From: Monilinia fructicola
Lineage: Eukaryota > Ascomycota > Leotiomycetes > Helotiales > Sclerotiniaceae
Direction: 5' to 3'
NCBI GenBank assembly: GCA_008692225.1
Contig: VICG01000002.1
Coordinates: 2,725,001 to 2,789,000 of the forward strand
DNA: 64,000 nt
How positions within the stretch are numbered: the first letter of the stretch is position 1; each line of letters begins with the position of its first letter. The notes under the pieces were generated by a model. The model did no database searches. It was not told where the DNA came from and saw only the letters and a program-made list of their open reading frames with translations. Position numbers and translations under genes: made by a program. This document shows, piece by piece, positions 1 through 12,280 of this stretch.

Positions 1-945
1 ACTAGGTAGGATATTTTTTTATCGATTCTTTCTTATACGATCTTGGATTATAAAGTATATATTTTCAAGATTTACATATACTATACGGTTGTTTTTATTG
101 TGTAGTTTTGTTAAGGTGTTATTTGTTTATTTTTGATAGATTTGTTTGTAGATTTTTTATGATTTTTTTTGTAAAAAACAAATAGATTCCGTTTTGGATT
201 GATGCTGGTTGCTTTAGTCTAAGCAGCTCTGGAGAGCGTTGATCGATCGATCGAAACAATCAATACTTCATTACTGCACGAGGAGTACCTGCTCGGTAGG
301 TTAGTAACCTAGATACAAAAACATATCTTTACTATTTTTACAGATAGCTGCTCGCTTTCGCTCGTATGTGGGGTTGGATGGTTGGATGGATGGATGGTGG
401 GCGATCGTTTGGGGCCGGAAGATATTCTTCCGTGGATATGGATGTACTTAATAAGGTACAGACAGAGTATGTGTAACGAAAGCGGGAGCTAGGGTGGTGG
501 GTGGATGAGAAGCGCCGGTGCATATCATGCTAAGTTGATGTATGGAGGAATGTAAGGAAGGAAGGGGAAGAGATTGACTGATGGATGGATGGATTGAGTG
601 GTGAGGTTTTGAGAGGAGAGTTTTGAAAGGAGAGTTTTGAGGTAGGGAGGTAGGGAGGTAGGAAGGTAAGTGTTTGAGTATCAAATAGTCTCTTTAGTAT
701 AGAAAGTAAGTAGGGCGTGAGTAGCATCAGTAGATGGTTTTGATTACTTTTGTTGGATGCGGTGATAGGGGGGTTGGGTTGATTTGTGCTGGATTGTTTG
801 GGGGAGGTAGGTGAGTAGGTGGGTTGATAATGAAGGCGATGGAGGCGAAGGAGGCGAAGGAAGGTGAAATAAGTAATATATATTATCTAGGTAACAGAAG
901 TAATATAAGTGAGTTAGGTGATATAAGTAATATAGGTGATGTTAA

Positions 946-1085
946 TAAAACGAATACTATAAGTAAAATAAGTAAAATAGATACCTACGTAATATAAGCA
1001 ATATAGGTAATATAGATAAAACGAATACTATAGTAAAAGTAAAATAAGTAAAATAGATAAACACCTAGGTAATATAAGTAAGATA
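946..1085. repeat. imperfect tandem duplication, about 70 bp unit
   Basis: Two consecutive copies of an AT-rich unit are visible. Each starts with ATAAAACGAATACTATA, runs through AAGTAAAATAAGTAAAATAGATA, and ends with ACCTA(C/G)GTAATATAAG. The first copy starts near 946 and the second near 1016. The copies differ by a few substitutions and short indels, so the duplication is not brand new. Confidence 0.7.
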
Positions 1086-1470
1086 AGGCCTCTAAAAGAA
1101 TCGAAAAATAGTTAAAAACAAATAAGAAAAAACAAAAGAGTGATATAGGTAAAATAGATAAAAATAAACAAATGACATCAGTAGAAGTAGATAAAATACT
1201 AGGGAGGTAATGTAGGTACCATCTGTACAAGTAATAAATAAATACCTTCTAGAAACCGAAATCGTTTGAAACGGCTTTTTCGTACTATGGAATGTTATAC
1301 AAGCACAGTAAGTGAGTAGCCTTACTCTGTCCTCCGTACACAAAATACTTGTAGAACCTGGAAACTTCCTAGATAATAATATTTACTGTAGCCCTAAAGT
1401 AAGAAAAGGAATTATCCCTGTTTTATATACACCATCTATCTCCCTGCTGGCTATTGTACTCTATCTTCTG

Positions 1471-1512
1471 TCCTCTATCCTCTATCCTCTATCCTCTATC
1501 CTCTGTCCTCTG
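1471..1512 (+). repeat. 7-bp minisatellite (TCCTCTA/G)x6
   Basis: Six head-to-tail copies of a heptamer are seen: four TCCTCTA followed by two TCCTCTG. They sit inside a longer polypyrimidine tract that continues with CTCCCTCTCCCT words to about 1555. Confidence 0.9.
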
Positions 1513-1887
1513 TACCACTCTCCCTCCTCTCCCTCTCCCTCTCTTCCTCTCTCTTAGCATGACGTAGACTAATCCACTAAACTATTTTTGATCAGGCGCA
1601 TCAACATCACTTGCCTAGCACCACCCCATGTCCCATCTCGATTACCAAAATCACCAAATTTCGATCTCCTCTAAATTTGAAGATTCTAATCGTGTTCCTC
1701 AAAGATCGATATTTCAAATCACCCCTGTGGAATACATGCGATTCTCATTTTATCCCATCGTATCTCTCCATCTTACCCATCTTACCCATCTTGTCCATCT
1801 TGCCTTGCCCTACTCCGATATCTACAAAGTGGGAAATGATAGAAAGTGGGTGAAAGTTCTTGGCCGGTGACAGAAATATGGAGGGAA

Positions 1888-4800
1888 ATGTTCCCATGGG
1901 GGATGAATTCAATTTTGACGGTGTTTTGGATCCACCCCCGAGAATTTTTTGACAGACTTTCGCAAATCGCTGGTTATACATGGGATGAATCAAAAGAGCC
2001 TTTTCATTCTAGCTATGATAACTGGTAAGTTTTCATATCTTGGTAGAGTCGATTGTGCATGGTATGGGCGTGGTGGCATGGGCGTGGCATGGGCGTGGCA
2101 TGGGCGTGGGCGTGGGCAGATTCACATCACTGGCGATATTTTGGTGGTGCAAAGAAATTGACGAGCAATCTTGAAACAGGCAGGTCAACGGAACCAAGCA
2201 TACTTCTACCCAAGGTCGACATAGTAATACAACATCGCGCTCCGAACAAAACTCTTCCCGACCTGGAACCAGAGGCACAAGCAGAACGAGAAATACGGAT
2301 AGTGAACATGGAGGAAGCGATTCGGGCATCCTTCACGATGATGCTTCCGAGCAAGGGAGCGTCAAGAGTGCGCACGCTAGCTCAGGCGGCATACCAGTCA
2401 TCGCGCGCATTTCTTCCCATGCCCTGAGAGAAGAGAGGGCATTTCATATATGTCAAAATGTAATCAAGGTCGTGGACCCAAATGGCAATCATATCATAAA
2501 GCCAGTGGATCTAGTGAGATTGCCGAGTCAGCAGGGTGATAAGGGCCCTACAGTGGTTTTGCATTTTTGAGCATCCCGGGTCCAACTACCTCCAAAAAAT
2601 GGTTGACTATGGTCCCGCTTGGTACAAGGGAAGGAAGGTCGGGGATAAACATGAGGCATTTCGGGATGATTCATTTGCGCCGTATGATGTGGTGCCATTG
2701 CAGACATTTTTAGACTTTGCCGTGGGAGCCACAGAATGCTTGGAAATTCTTCATCAGAGGCTGCTTGTCCATGGAGAGATTAGGGGGGACGCTTTTCACA
2801 TGAATGCGGAAACCGGCCGAGTCAAATTGATCAATTTTGGCTCTGGTCTACGAACCTTCGAACATGGCCTCACGAGTACGGGATGGTCTACGTTAACGAA
2901 AGAGCTGGGCGCGAAGACCAAACTTACATACATGTCACCAGAACAGACCGGGCCGCATGCCCGCGGAACCCGATAGTCGCACCGATATCTATTCTCTCGG
3001 AATATTGTTTTGGACGATGCTTACCCAGCAGCCTGCCTTTGAAGGAGAAACTCCCATGGATATCATTCAAGGCGTCTTGGGACGACGTCTACCATCAGTC
3101 TCCAGCATTAGGCTAGATATTCCGGACGTCATTAGCAGGATCATTCAGAAGATGACCGCCAAGGATATTACCGAACGATATCACAGTGTCAGTGGATTAA
3201 GACACGACCTTGTAGAAGTGAGAAGACTTTTGGGAGCCGGAGACTCGGCTGCTTTAAAAAATTGGCGTATTGCCACGAAGGATGTTTCTTCGTTCTTCAT
3301 ACTTCCCGCCATCATGATAGGAAGATCCCAGGAACACGATGAAGTAGTTAAGATCATCGACAAAGTTTCTCGACGCCACATGACATCACAAAGGCAGGAT
3401 CCAAGCAGTTTATCTTCTGGCTCTAGCTTGTCCGATGGACGCCTCGAAAGCTTCGACGCGGCCATGGCTGCGGGGGACTTCTCCAGTGAAGATAACGCAA
3501 GTTCGGCCGAGGGAAGAACCAATTCATTTAGTACAACTAATATGCTATACCCTCCCGATCACCGGAGTCAAAGAAGCAGCTCAAGCCAGTTTCGATCTCA
3601 GACGAACTCTCTGGATAATTCGATGGAAGGTTATGATCCCAGTCGTCCAAATACCAATTTGAAGCCTTGGGAGAAGAATAGCTCACTGGTATCGTTGGAT
3701 AAGAGCTCTACAGACAGTATAAACGGCGAAGGTCATGTCAAATCGACTACATCTGATGGAGTCGGGAGCCTGACAAGTACCCGCAACACCAACAAATTTC
3801 GACGAAAAGGTAGATGCGAGGTTATAAGTATAGCAGGAGCAGCTGGGTTGGGCAAGAGTTGCCTCGTGCAGTCGGTTCATGTCGAAGCAAGACGGCGAGG
3901 TTATTTCGCAAGTTCAAAATTCGACGCCTCCAAGAAAACGCCCTTTGGGCCAGTCCTTAAACTATTATCGAGTCTTTTTAAGCAGGTCTTCTCTGAGAGT
4001 AACACGGACACACCGTTTCATTTGATTTTGAAACAGTACGTCAGGCCTGCATGGCCATTACTCCACAATATGCTAGGACTGCCCGAATTTCTGATCGGGC
4101 CCATGTCCACGGCCAACTCTTCTGGCCAATTATCGCAAGGGTACAACAAAAAGTCTCCGAGCAGAATTCAAACGCCGCGATTCTTCACCTTCGAGCCAAG
4201 GTAGCCTCTACAATCTCACGCTGGGCTCCCAGAGTTCTCAAGACTTCCTTCGCGCAGGATCCTCCACCAAATCCGTGCGGTTGATGAACACGTTCCTTGA
4301 CGTTCTTCGAGTTTTCGCGCAACACAAGTTCATATGCTTTTGTTTAGATGATCTACAGTTTGCCGACGATGAATCTTTAGATTTAATCTCTCAGATAATA
4401 TCCGCACGGATGAAGATGGTCATTATTGTAACATATCGCCCTGAAGGAACTCTAGCTGAAAAAGATCAAGGGAATTTTGGAACCTCCTGGTGTTGAGGGT
4501 ATCAGTTTGCACGCCCGCACTGTCGAAACATGGAACCAGCTAACTCTATCTAGGGCACTTGAAGCAAAATGGTGTCGGAATCACTCGAATTGTCCTCAGG
4601 CCACTGACTGAAGACGACATTTTGGAGTATATTTCCGCCACGCTTTGTCGACCCAAGGCTGATGTCATTCCCTTGTCCGCTGTCATACAATCAAAGACCG
4701 CTGGCAACCCCTTTTACATTCGCGAGATGTTAGATAGCTGCCACAGGAAACAGTGTATATGGTATGACTACAAGGAGAATGTTTGGAAGTACGATCTCGA

Positions 4801-7800
4801 CAAGATTTTTAAGTTCTTTGAAACTAAAAGTTACAATGAAGTTCTCAATACGGAGTTTGTAACAAGCCGTCTGAACGAATTGCCTCCAGTCTCCAGGTCC
4901 ATCCTTGCCTGGGCTTCCCTTGTTGGAACTTCATTTTCATTCGAATTGGTCCAAAGACTCATGAGTGGCGAGTTTGATTCTGAGGATCGTTCTGAGGATG
5001 ATGTCGCCACCTGTGCTTCAGACACATACTATTGCCTGTCACACCCTCAACAGGCCGCTATTGGAGGACTTCAAGCTGCCATACAAGCTTATATAATTGT
5101 AGCGACGCAAGATGACGATCGTTTTCGTTTTGCACATGATCGATACATTCAAGCTGCGTCGTCATTAAGGGAGTGCAATGGGCCCAAGATGCACTTTATC
5201 ATTGCACAAACGCTTATGAAATACTACAGCGCTGATGACCGATCTCGAGATGTGACAGCGTCACATATCTGCGAGTGTGTCGATGTCATTGTTGAACGGG
5301 TAGTTCACAGACATTCATTCAGGAAATTACTCTTCGAATGCGCCACAGCCGCTGCCGAGAGTGGGGCTCGACCCACTGCTACTAGATTCTATGCAGTGTG
5401 CTTTCGATTATTGCAGAAGAACCCATGGAACGAAGACGAGCCTGACTGCTACTACGACGAAACGCTGCAACTTTATACTCGAGCTGCAGAATGTTATCTC
5501 TACATGGGCCATTATCAAGAAACGAAACGACTATTGGCGATCATATTCCAAAATGCCAAAACTCCAGTTGATAAATCTCCGGCGTGGGTGCTTCAAAGTC
5601 GAACTTTTTCACAGGAGGGCGATTCACAAAGTGCCTTTGAGGCATTGAAACAATGTTTGGCAGCCTTGGAGATTCAGGTTGACGAAGATCCTAGCTTTGA
5701 GAAGTGTGACTTGGAGTTTAAGCGCCTTTCCTACAAGATCCAATCAATTGACACAGCGCTTGTGATCGAGAAACCAATGATGAAAGACTCAAATCTTGCT
5801 GCCGTGGGCGCTGTCTTGGTGGAGACCATTAGTGCTGCTTTCTGGTCTGATACCCTGGCTTTTTTATCAAATGACGTTGGTCATGGTCCAGACTCATCTA
5901 AGCCGAGGCAGTTTTTCCTCAAGCCGGAATGGCCTTTCTGCACCTAGCTACTATAGCGATTACGAGATTCAACATGATCAAGTTTGCAAGTGAAATGGGG
6001 AACGTATCACTAGCTTTAATGGACAGATGGCGAGACATCTATACTTTAGGCCAGGGTGGTACCATTTATTCGCTTTTCGTTGGGCATATCCACTGGCCTC
6101 TCCATACATCAGTTGGTCAATTGGAAGGTGCTTTGGAGTATACCATTCAAGCTGGTGACAGGATATCAACTATTCTTAATTTCGGTTTCGTTGCCACGCT
6201 CAAGTTCTTCGCTTCGGAAAATCTTGCAGACCTTGAATCGTTCTGCACTTATGGCTGTGAAGAAGTGCCCGATTGGCAGGTGGATAGTAGAGGAGGTACC
6301 ATGCTTATCGCTCTTCGACAAGTATGCAGGGCGCTACAGGGCAAGACGATAACTGATTCTCCCACCGAATGCTTGAATGATGCATCGCACAACTCTTTGC
6401 TCTATAAAGCATGGCTGAGGGGTAGCTTAACGAATAGTGACCGGTCTGTTATGATTTATGAAGGATTTGAGATCGTGCCTTTATTTTTGTATGGCCACTA
6501 TCAACAAGCCATTGCACTGGGTGAGGCATTCTTATCGAGCATAGATGATCTATGGTCGATAAGAAACACTCGCTTTTTGATGTTTTTTCATGGACTTTCA
6601 TTGTCTGCATCTTTTTGGGACAATAAGCAGAATCCCATTCGATTGGCGACCAAAAGCTCCAACGGAAATAGTCGATCAGATCTTGGCGATGAATTAAATG
6701 ACACCAAGGAGAAAGTCTCATATTTCAAGAAGAGAATTGAGGACTGGCAGGTTGTTTCAGATGTTAATTATCTGGCCTGGTCAAAATTGCTGGCGGCTCA
6801 GGTATCTGAAATGGAGAATGATCATGGTGGAGCACTGAGACATTACGAAGAAGCTTTGGACCATGCCGCTTCTAATGACTTTGTTTTCGAAGAAGCTTTG
6901 GGCAATTTTCTCCTTGCTGGCTTTCTCTTACGCGCCGGTTCCAGGAGACCAGCAAAGGCGGCTTTGTTAGAAACAAATATGCTGTTCAGACAAATTGGAG
7001 CATCGGGTGTCGCTAGGCATATTGAGACGAAACATAATCTTCTTCTTCAAGGACCTACTCGCAACCTACGATATATGGAAGCTAGCACGCAAACAGACTT
7101 TGCTGGTGATTCTGCATCTGCACCATATCAAACTCTCGAGGGAGACGAGAACGATGAGCAACAACGGGCTCACGCTAATATCACCGAGACTAAAAGGTGA
7201 TAGGATTGGCGCTTGGCAAGGCGGCGCAGCAAGACCCGATGCAGGCTCTGGACTTCCAGCTCTAGATATGTTGGACTTGACATCTATTCTTGAAAGTTCA
7301 CAAGTCATTTCTAGTGTTCTTCAGATTGATGAATTGCTCAAAACAATGTGTGAAATCATTTTGCAGAATTGTGGAGGCTTGGCATCACTTGCCGCAATCG
7401 TCGTCGAAGAAGACGATCCTGTTGGCTGGAGTATAGCCGCTAGTGGCTCCCCAGAGCAAGGCGCGGTGGCTCACATACCTGGTGTACCTTTAACTGAAAC
7501 CGCATTGGTTGCCGAAGGTGTCATTCTCTACTGCACTCGTTTCCGCGAGACCGTGTTTCTACCTGATCTCATCAATGATGAAAGATTCAGTAATGTCAAC
7601 CCTGCTTGGTCTGCTCGAAATCCTTTCGGAAAATCAGTCATTGCTATTCCAATCTGTCATGGTATCAAACCATTGCTTGGTGTCCTTTATTTGGAGGGCC
7701 AGCCAAATGCCTTTACCGATAGAAACCTTACCGTCCTTCAATTGCTTGTCAACCAAATTGGCATCAGTTATTCAAACGCCTTGACTTTGAAGGAAGTAGA

Positions 7801-9631
7801 GAAGGTTTCGGCTTTCAATAATTCCATGGTTGATGTGCAGAGGAGAGCTTTGGCAAAAGCATTGGAGGCTGAGACCAACGCTAATTTGGCCAAGGCAGAG
7901 GCACTTCGCAATGTTAAATTGGCAGAAGAAGCTGCTAAAGCTAAATCTATTTTCCTTGCGAATGTAAGTCATGAGTTGAGGACTCCTCTGAACGGCGTGA
8001 TAGGCAATTCAGAGCTCCTCCGAGATAGCGATCTCCGCAAAGAACAAGCGGAGATGGCGGACTCGATTCGTGTCTCTGCTGATCTGTTGCTCACTGTTAT
8101 CAACGATATTCTTGATTTCTCTAAGATGGAGGCCGATAAGATGAAGCTCTTCATCGTGGCATTTAATGCTGACGAGATGATAAGAGAGGTGGTGCGATCT
8201 GTCTCATACAGCAATAGGGATAAAAAGAGCTCTAGGAATGTGGAAATCATACAAGATATTAATCTTCCACAATCTTTAATATATGGTGACCCAGTTAGAC
8301 TCCACCAAGTCCTTGGCAATCTTATCGGAAATAGCTTGAAGTTCACCGAGAATGGATCTATCACAGTCGGTGCTAAAACCGACTGGGAAACTAAAGATGC
8401 CGTCAAGTTGACCTTTTGGGTCAAAGATACTGGGATTGGCATTCCTGGACAACAGCTCCTGAAATTGTTCAAACCTTTCTCTCAAGCAGACAATTCAACA
8501 GCTCGTCGCTACGGTGGATCTGGTCTCGGTCTGAGTATCTGTAAGTCGCTCATAGAATCGATGATGGGTGGGCAGATAGAACTTGAGAGTGTCGAAAATC
8601 AAGGTACAACCGTTTGGTTTTGTGTGACTTTCAACAAAGCCACTCCAGAGGTTTCTGCTGGAGATAGCCAAAATGAACCTCCGCATGAAATTGTTCAAAA
8701 CCCCATTGAGGCCCCAGGAACACAGACAGTTGCTACTGAGTTCAACGATTTCTCGCATATCAATCGAGATCATTTAAGGATCTGTATTGCCGAAGACAAC
8801 CCTATCAACCAAAAGATCGCTATTCAGTTTATGCAAAAGTTAGGTTTCAACATAATTGACGCTTACGACAATGGGTTGGCAGCGGTGGAGGGTGTGAGAC
8901 AGAAGGCTCGAGAAGGAACTCCGTATCATATTATTCTCATGGATGTACAAATGCCCGTTTCTTGATGGTTATGAAGCCACCAAGTTGTTACGCAAAGATC
9001 CAATTGATGCAGTGAGAGGTATTCTTGTTATTGCAATGACGGCATCCGCTATTCAAGGGGATCGCGAGAAGTGTTTAGCCTCCGGCATGAATGATTATTT
9101 AGCAAAGCCAGTTCGATCGGGTATCCTGAAGAAGAAATTAGATCAGTATCTTCAGCAGGTAAGTTTCATGAAGGGTATAGAAAACTAATTGCTAACATGT
9201 CACAGGCCCCGCTCACCCTCCCAAATCTCAACGCAGATGCCAAGAAAGTGGCACGAGATGTCCTTCAAGGGGCAAAGGTTGCAAAAGATCTAGATGGTGC
9301 AAACGCTCCTACACTCCCGACTCCAAAGGATACTTTTATAGATTCCAATGAACGGCGTTCTCTATCCTCGTCTTCGAGTATGACACCACCAGCACTGGAT
9401 ATTTCTGGACAGGTCACACCTACACCTCTTGATCCTTATGGATCTTTGAAGAATGAGCCTCATCGTTTATCCGTGTCGCAAATGGATTTGGATGATAATG
9501 ATAGAACACCCACAGATGAATGGCAGCAGTTGACCGATGGAGTTTCAGAGTTGCGTGAGGTGAATGGAACGAAGAAAGCGGTTAAATCAAGCGAGGAAGA
9601 GTTGTCGCCGAGGAGTAAGCCAAAGGCTTGA
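1888..9631 (+). CDS. group X hybrid histidine kinase (pseudokinase-AAA-GAF-HisKA-HATPase-REC), frame broken
   Basis: Large signalling sensor of the fungal group X type (relatives: S. pombe Mak2/Mak3), feeding the HPt/response-regulator relay. Domain order: Ser/Thr-kinase-like domain (about 2360-3240), P-loop ATPase with Walker A GAAGLGKS (about 3837) and Walker B CLDDLQ (about 4340), helical repeats (about 4900-7000), GAF (about 7320-7770), phospho-His box FLANVSHELRTPLNG, N box GNLIGNSLKF, G boxes DTGIGIPG and GGSGLGLS, and receiver with ILMDVQMP. Introns: 2025-2179, 4499-4553, 9159-9205. Eight +1 shifts interrupt the frame at 2564-2568, 2950-2954, 4148-4152, 4459-4463, 5860-5865, 5912-5916, 7192-7195 and 8953-8955. 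Dropping one base at each gives about 2490 codons. The start is uncertain: 1888 is an in-frame ATG before the conserved GYTWDESKEPFHSSYDNW, and an upstream exon is possible. It is either a decaying gene or carries consensus errors. Confidence 0.85.
2076..2117 (+). repeat. 11-bp tandem repeat inside intron 1 of the histidine kinase gene
   Basis: Three exact copies of GCATGGGCGTG occur back to back (2076-2108), followed by a shortened GGCGTGGGC. An imperfect copy precedes them at about 2058. They lie inside the inferred first intron (2025-2179), which is longer than the other introns in the window. Confidence 0.85.
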
Positions 9632-10475
9632 GATTTTGATCAGAAATCACCTTTGGTGTTTGTGACGAAGGTTTGAAGGGATTATGATATATATTAAGGC
9701 ACTGTGCCACATCGAAAATTGAATCTAGAAGAACACGAACGATTTGGTTGCAAGGAACAGGAACACAGGAAAGCAGCCGATGGTAGACGCAGAGGAGGTG
9801 GGATTGTTCATATCGGCAAGTGACTCGAATTGAAAAGGGCAATCTTGTATAAAGCAGGAGAGAGGGGTATAAAATACGGGGATTTTTATTATTCTATTTG
9901 CGACTCGCTGTTAGGTGTCTCGTTTGATGTTATGAAATTTGCGGAGTATAGCGGTGGCGTTTTTGGGCATTGCGTTGTTCAGAATGGAGACGGAGAGGAG
10001 GACGTTTTGGGAATGGGTATGATGCGTATACGAATATCATGGCTTATGGATGGCGTGTTTGATCGGGCATTTGTTTGGAGTGGAGGTGGGGAGGATAGCC
10101 TAAGGGGTTAATGGGGAGGAGGTTATTGATGTATGATTTGAGGATTCGATGCATGACGTATGGGTTTCATGATTTGAAAGAAGGGATGGGCGGATGAATG
10201 ATACCAGTTCAATTGAGAGAGACATTTTGCAAGCGGAAATCAAGAGGAGAGATGAGGCCGTGCAGGCAGATGGTCTTCTTTTGATAGATGACCTGTGGCA
10301 CTGTAGTAGATCAAGATCAAGACCATAACCAAGTTAGAAGTGGTATGGTAGATATATGCTCAATGGATGGATGGGTATATAATTGAATCTAAGATGGATC
10401 GTTCTCTTGCAGATAGTGGATGGACGAAATTATCCCTATCATTCAACGCGAATACGTGATTATGCAATTGCCTAA
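9632..10475. other. intergenic, convergent 3' flanks
   Basis: This lies between the 3' ends of the plus-strand histidine kinase gene and the minus-strand DUF3431 gene. One 93-codon plus-strand frame (9830-10111) has no recognisable motif and looks like chance. Nothing else is seen. Confidence 0.6.
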
Positions 10476-11387
10476 TTAAGCCTCGGAGCCAACTCTAATT
10501 ATCCACCACCTGCGAGGTTTCGAAGCAATTATCAGGAAAGAATTCTTCTTGAATACTGGCCTCAAAATATTTGTCAGAGATGGGTTTGCTGCGATCATTA
10601 GAGTTATGGGAAGGAATCGAAATCTTGGGAGTGGACGCCATCGGCCTTTTGCAAGTTGCCCCTGAGAGTTCCTCTCTGTTTGTGCGACATCAGCGTCACT
10701 CTCACAAATGTATTCTTCTGGCTGCCACATAGCCAGCCAAAATCGCTCCATATAGAACCCGGTCTCTGGATTCACGTGCTCCATTGAACCAAGAAACATG
10801 GCATCCATTAACCGGTGATAGAAGTCTAGTGTCCGGGCATGGATCAGCCGACGCGACACGGCAAATACAGCCCCTGACGTGTATCCGACACAGACGGGAA
10901 TCCTCCCTTGACCAAAGAAAATGGAAAAGTACTCGGCGGGAGTCAGAGCTGCATTTCTCATGTCCATCTTCGCCCATTTTGCCAAACACGGGTGCGAGTC
11001 CCACTTGATTCCGTCCCACTCGTCAAAGCGAACCAGCTCGGTGGATACCGAGTCCGTCGAGGGGAACGTCAGAATATGATGCTCGTCCATCTTCAAGCAC
11101 GCCTTCTTCATCTCGTCGATAGACCATGCGATGTGATCGTCAATGCGCCCCTGGACGAAGAGTGTCACGTCGGCAAGTTGGCTGTAACGTGTCACCACAT
11201 GATGAAGATATGTGTGGCCCTCCCTCCCGATGTTCGGGAGTCGGCAAGCTTTGAAATGGGCATCTGGAGCTGGCGGCGCGCCTTTTGAATATACAATACA
11301 GTCTTCGTTGACGGACGTGAGCCACGACAAATCTTCGTTGTGATGACTCACGACAATTTCGAGGGAGCGGGCCATCATCTGTTGCAT
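10476..11387 (-). CDS. DUF3431 family protein
   Basis: A 303-residue intronless frame. The family signature is clear: an N-terminal VVSHHNEDLSWL (residues about 11-22), then LPNIGREGHTYLHHVV, DVTLFVQGRIDDH, a central YTSGAVFAVSRRLI, and GFYMERFWLAMW near residue 218. DUF3431 proteins are widespread in filamentous fungi and some have a glycosyltransferase-like look, but no reaction is established. No signal peptide or membrane segment was seen at the N-terminus, which has several Met codons close together (11387, 11378, 11375). The last about 80 residues, after ERFWLAMW, are basic and not family-like. A spliced or shorter C-terminus is possible. It is transcribed towards the histidine kinase gene. 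Confidence 0.8.
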   Translation of the reverse strand: MQQMMARSLEIVVSHHNEDLSWLTSVNEDCIVYSKGAPPAPDAHFKACRLPNIGREGHTYLHHVVTRYSQLADVTLFVQGRIDDHIAWSIDEMKKACLKMDEHHILTFPSTDSVSTELVRFDEWDGIKWDSHPCLAKWAKMDMRNAALTPAEYFSIFFGQGRIPVCVGYTSGAVFAVSRRLIHARTLDFYHRLMDAMFLGSMEHVNPETGFYMERFWLAMWQPEEYICESDADVAQTERNSQGQLAKGRWRPLPRFRFLPITLMIAANPSLTNILRPVFKKNSFLIIASKPRRWWIIRVGSEA

Positions 11388-12280
11388 GCTGGGTGGCTTT
11401 TGGAGTTGTTTGTCTACCTTGAGGCTTTGTGGAAGGGATGCAATTGGGTGACGTTCAATTTATCTTGTTCGAGATTGTATGTTACGGCCAATGAAGATTC
11501 GACTCGCCCTCTTGTTCCCGTGTATCGAGAGCTGGAGCGCGTGCTTGGATCATGTCACTTTGTCTATTCCTCACACGGGGGACTATACATGTTTTTATAT
11601 TGAGGATAGTGATTGTCACAAGTGTCTGAAAAATTTCAATCCAGGTATAAAATAAACCGAGCCGCATTGCAATGGCAGCTGGGTGCACATGACAGATTTG
11701 CCAAGTACATGTTTTACACGACCATGCGAGACTACAATTTTTCCTCGGCCAATGATTCAAGAGAAATGAAGGCGTGAGAACAATACAATTTACGCTAATA
11801 TTGGCGACAGCTATACGTGAGGCTCGCTTAACATCACACATCTTGGCGGTTCTGTTTCTGGTGGTGTGGCTTATGCAATAGTTCTAAATGGGATTACTTC
11901 CCAGGACTCGGTGTCCGAGTCAAGCAGCTCTTATTTGAACTTCCTTCTTGGTGTAGTCATCAGGAAAGAGTATATCGTGTCGGAGGGATCGAGCCGCCAG
12001 TAGGAGGAGCGGGAATTGAAGAGACTCCTTCCTGCGCATGCCGGTTGATGCATACCATTGCTACCCAAATGTTTTCTCTTTGGGAACACCGAGTTTGATG
12101 ATTAAGCGTTGGTTGCATTCGGATTTCAAGCACGGAATTCCAGTCCTAAGTATATTCAAGAATCGATACTTCCGTTCTCCATATCCACAAAGCTCTCTCT
12201 CTCTCTCACCAGCTTAAGCCAACCTAAGTGAGCATCCCATCATCTCTAGTACTAGGTTACTGAAATTAGTCTGATATAAA
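11388..12280. other. divergent intergenic region, DUF3431 / HET
   Basis: This separates two divergently transcribed accessory genes and presumably holds both promoters. A (CT)n run lies near 12190-12210, shortly upstream of the HET start, as is common in fungal 5' leaders. No gene is seen. Confidence 0.6.

Larger units (their letters stand above)
1..1845. other. AT-rich, repeat-rich intergenic spacer
   Basis: No convincing coding region is seen. The stretch holds a purine-rich GGAT/GGAA area (about 370-860), an AT-rich block of AATATAAGTAA-like words (about 865-1210), a pyrimidine tract (about 1440-1555) and short open frames that look like composition artefacts. The last 200 bases probably contain promoter or 5' UTR of the histidine kinase gene that begins near 1.9 kb. 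Confidence 0.7.

Noticed and set aside
2053..2427. 124-codon plus-strand frame beginning MCMVWAWWHG
   Set aside because: It reads the 11-mer repeat of the intron and then the wrong frame of the histidine kinase exon, whose correct frame carries the conserved sequence.
4499..4553. Apparent frame change at about 4500 as a ninth frameshift of the histidine kinase gene
   Set aside because: A regular intron (GTATCA...CAGCTAAC...TAG, 55 nt) explains it and joins VEG to HLKQNGVG in frame.
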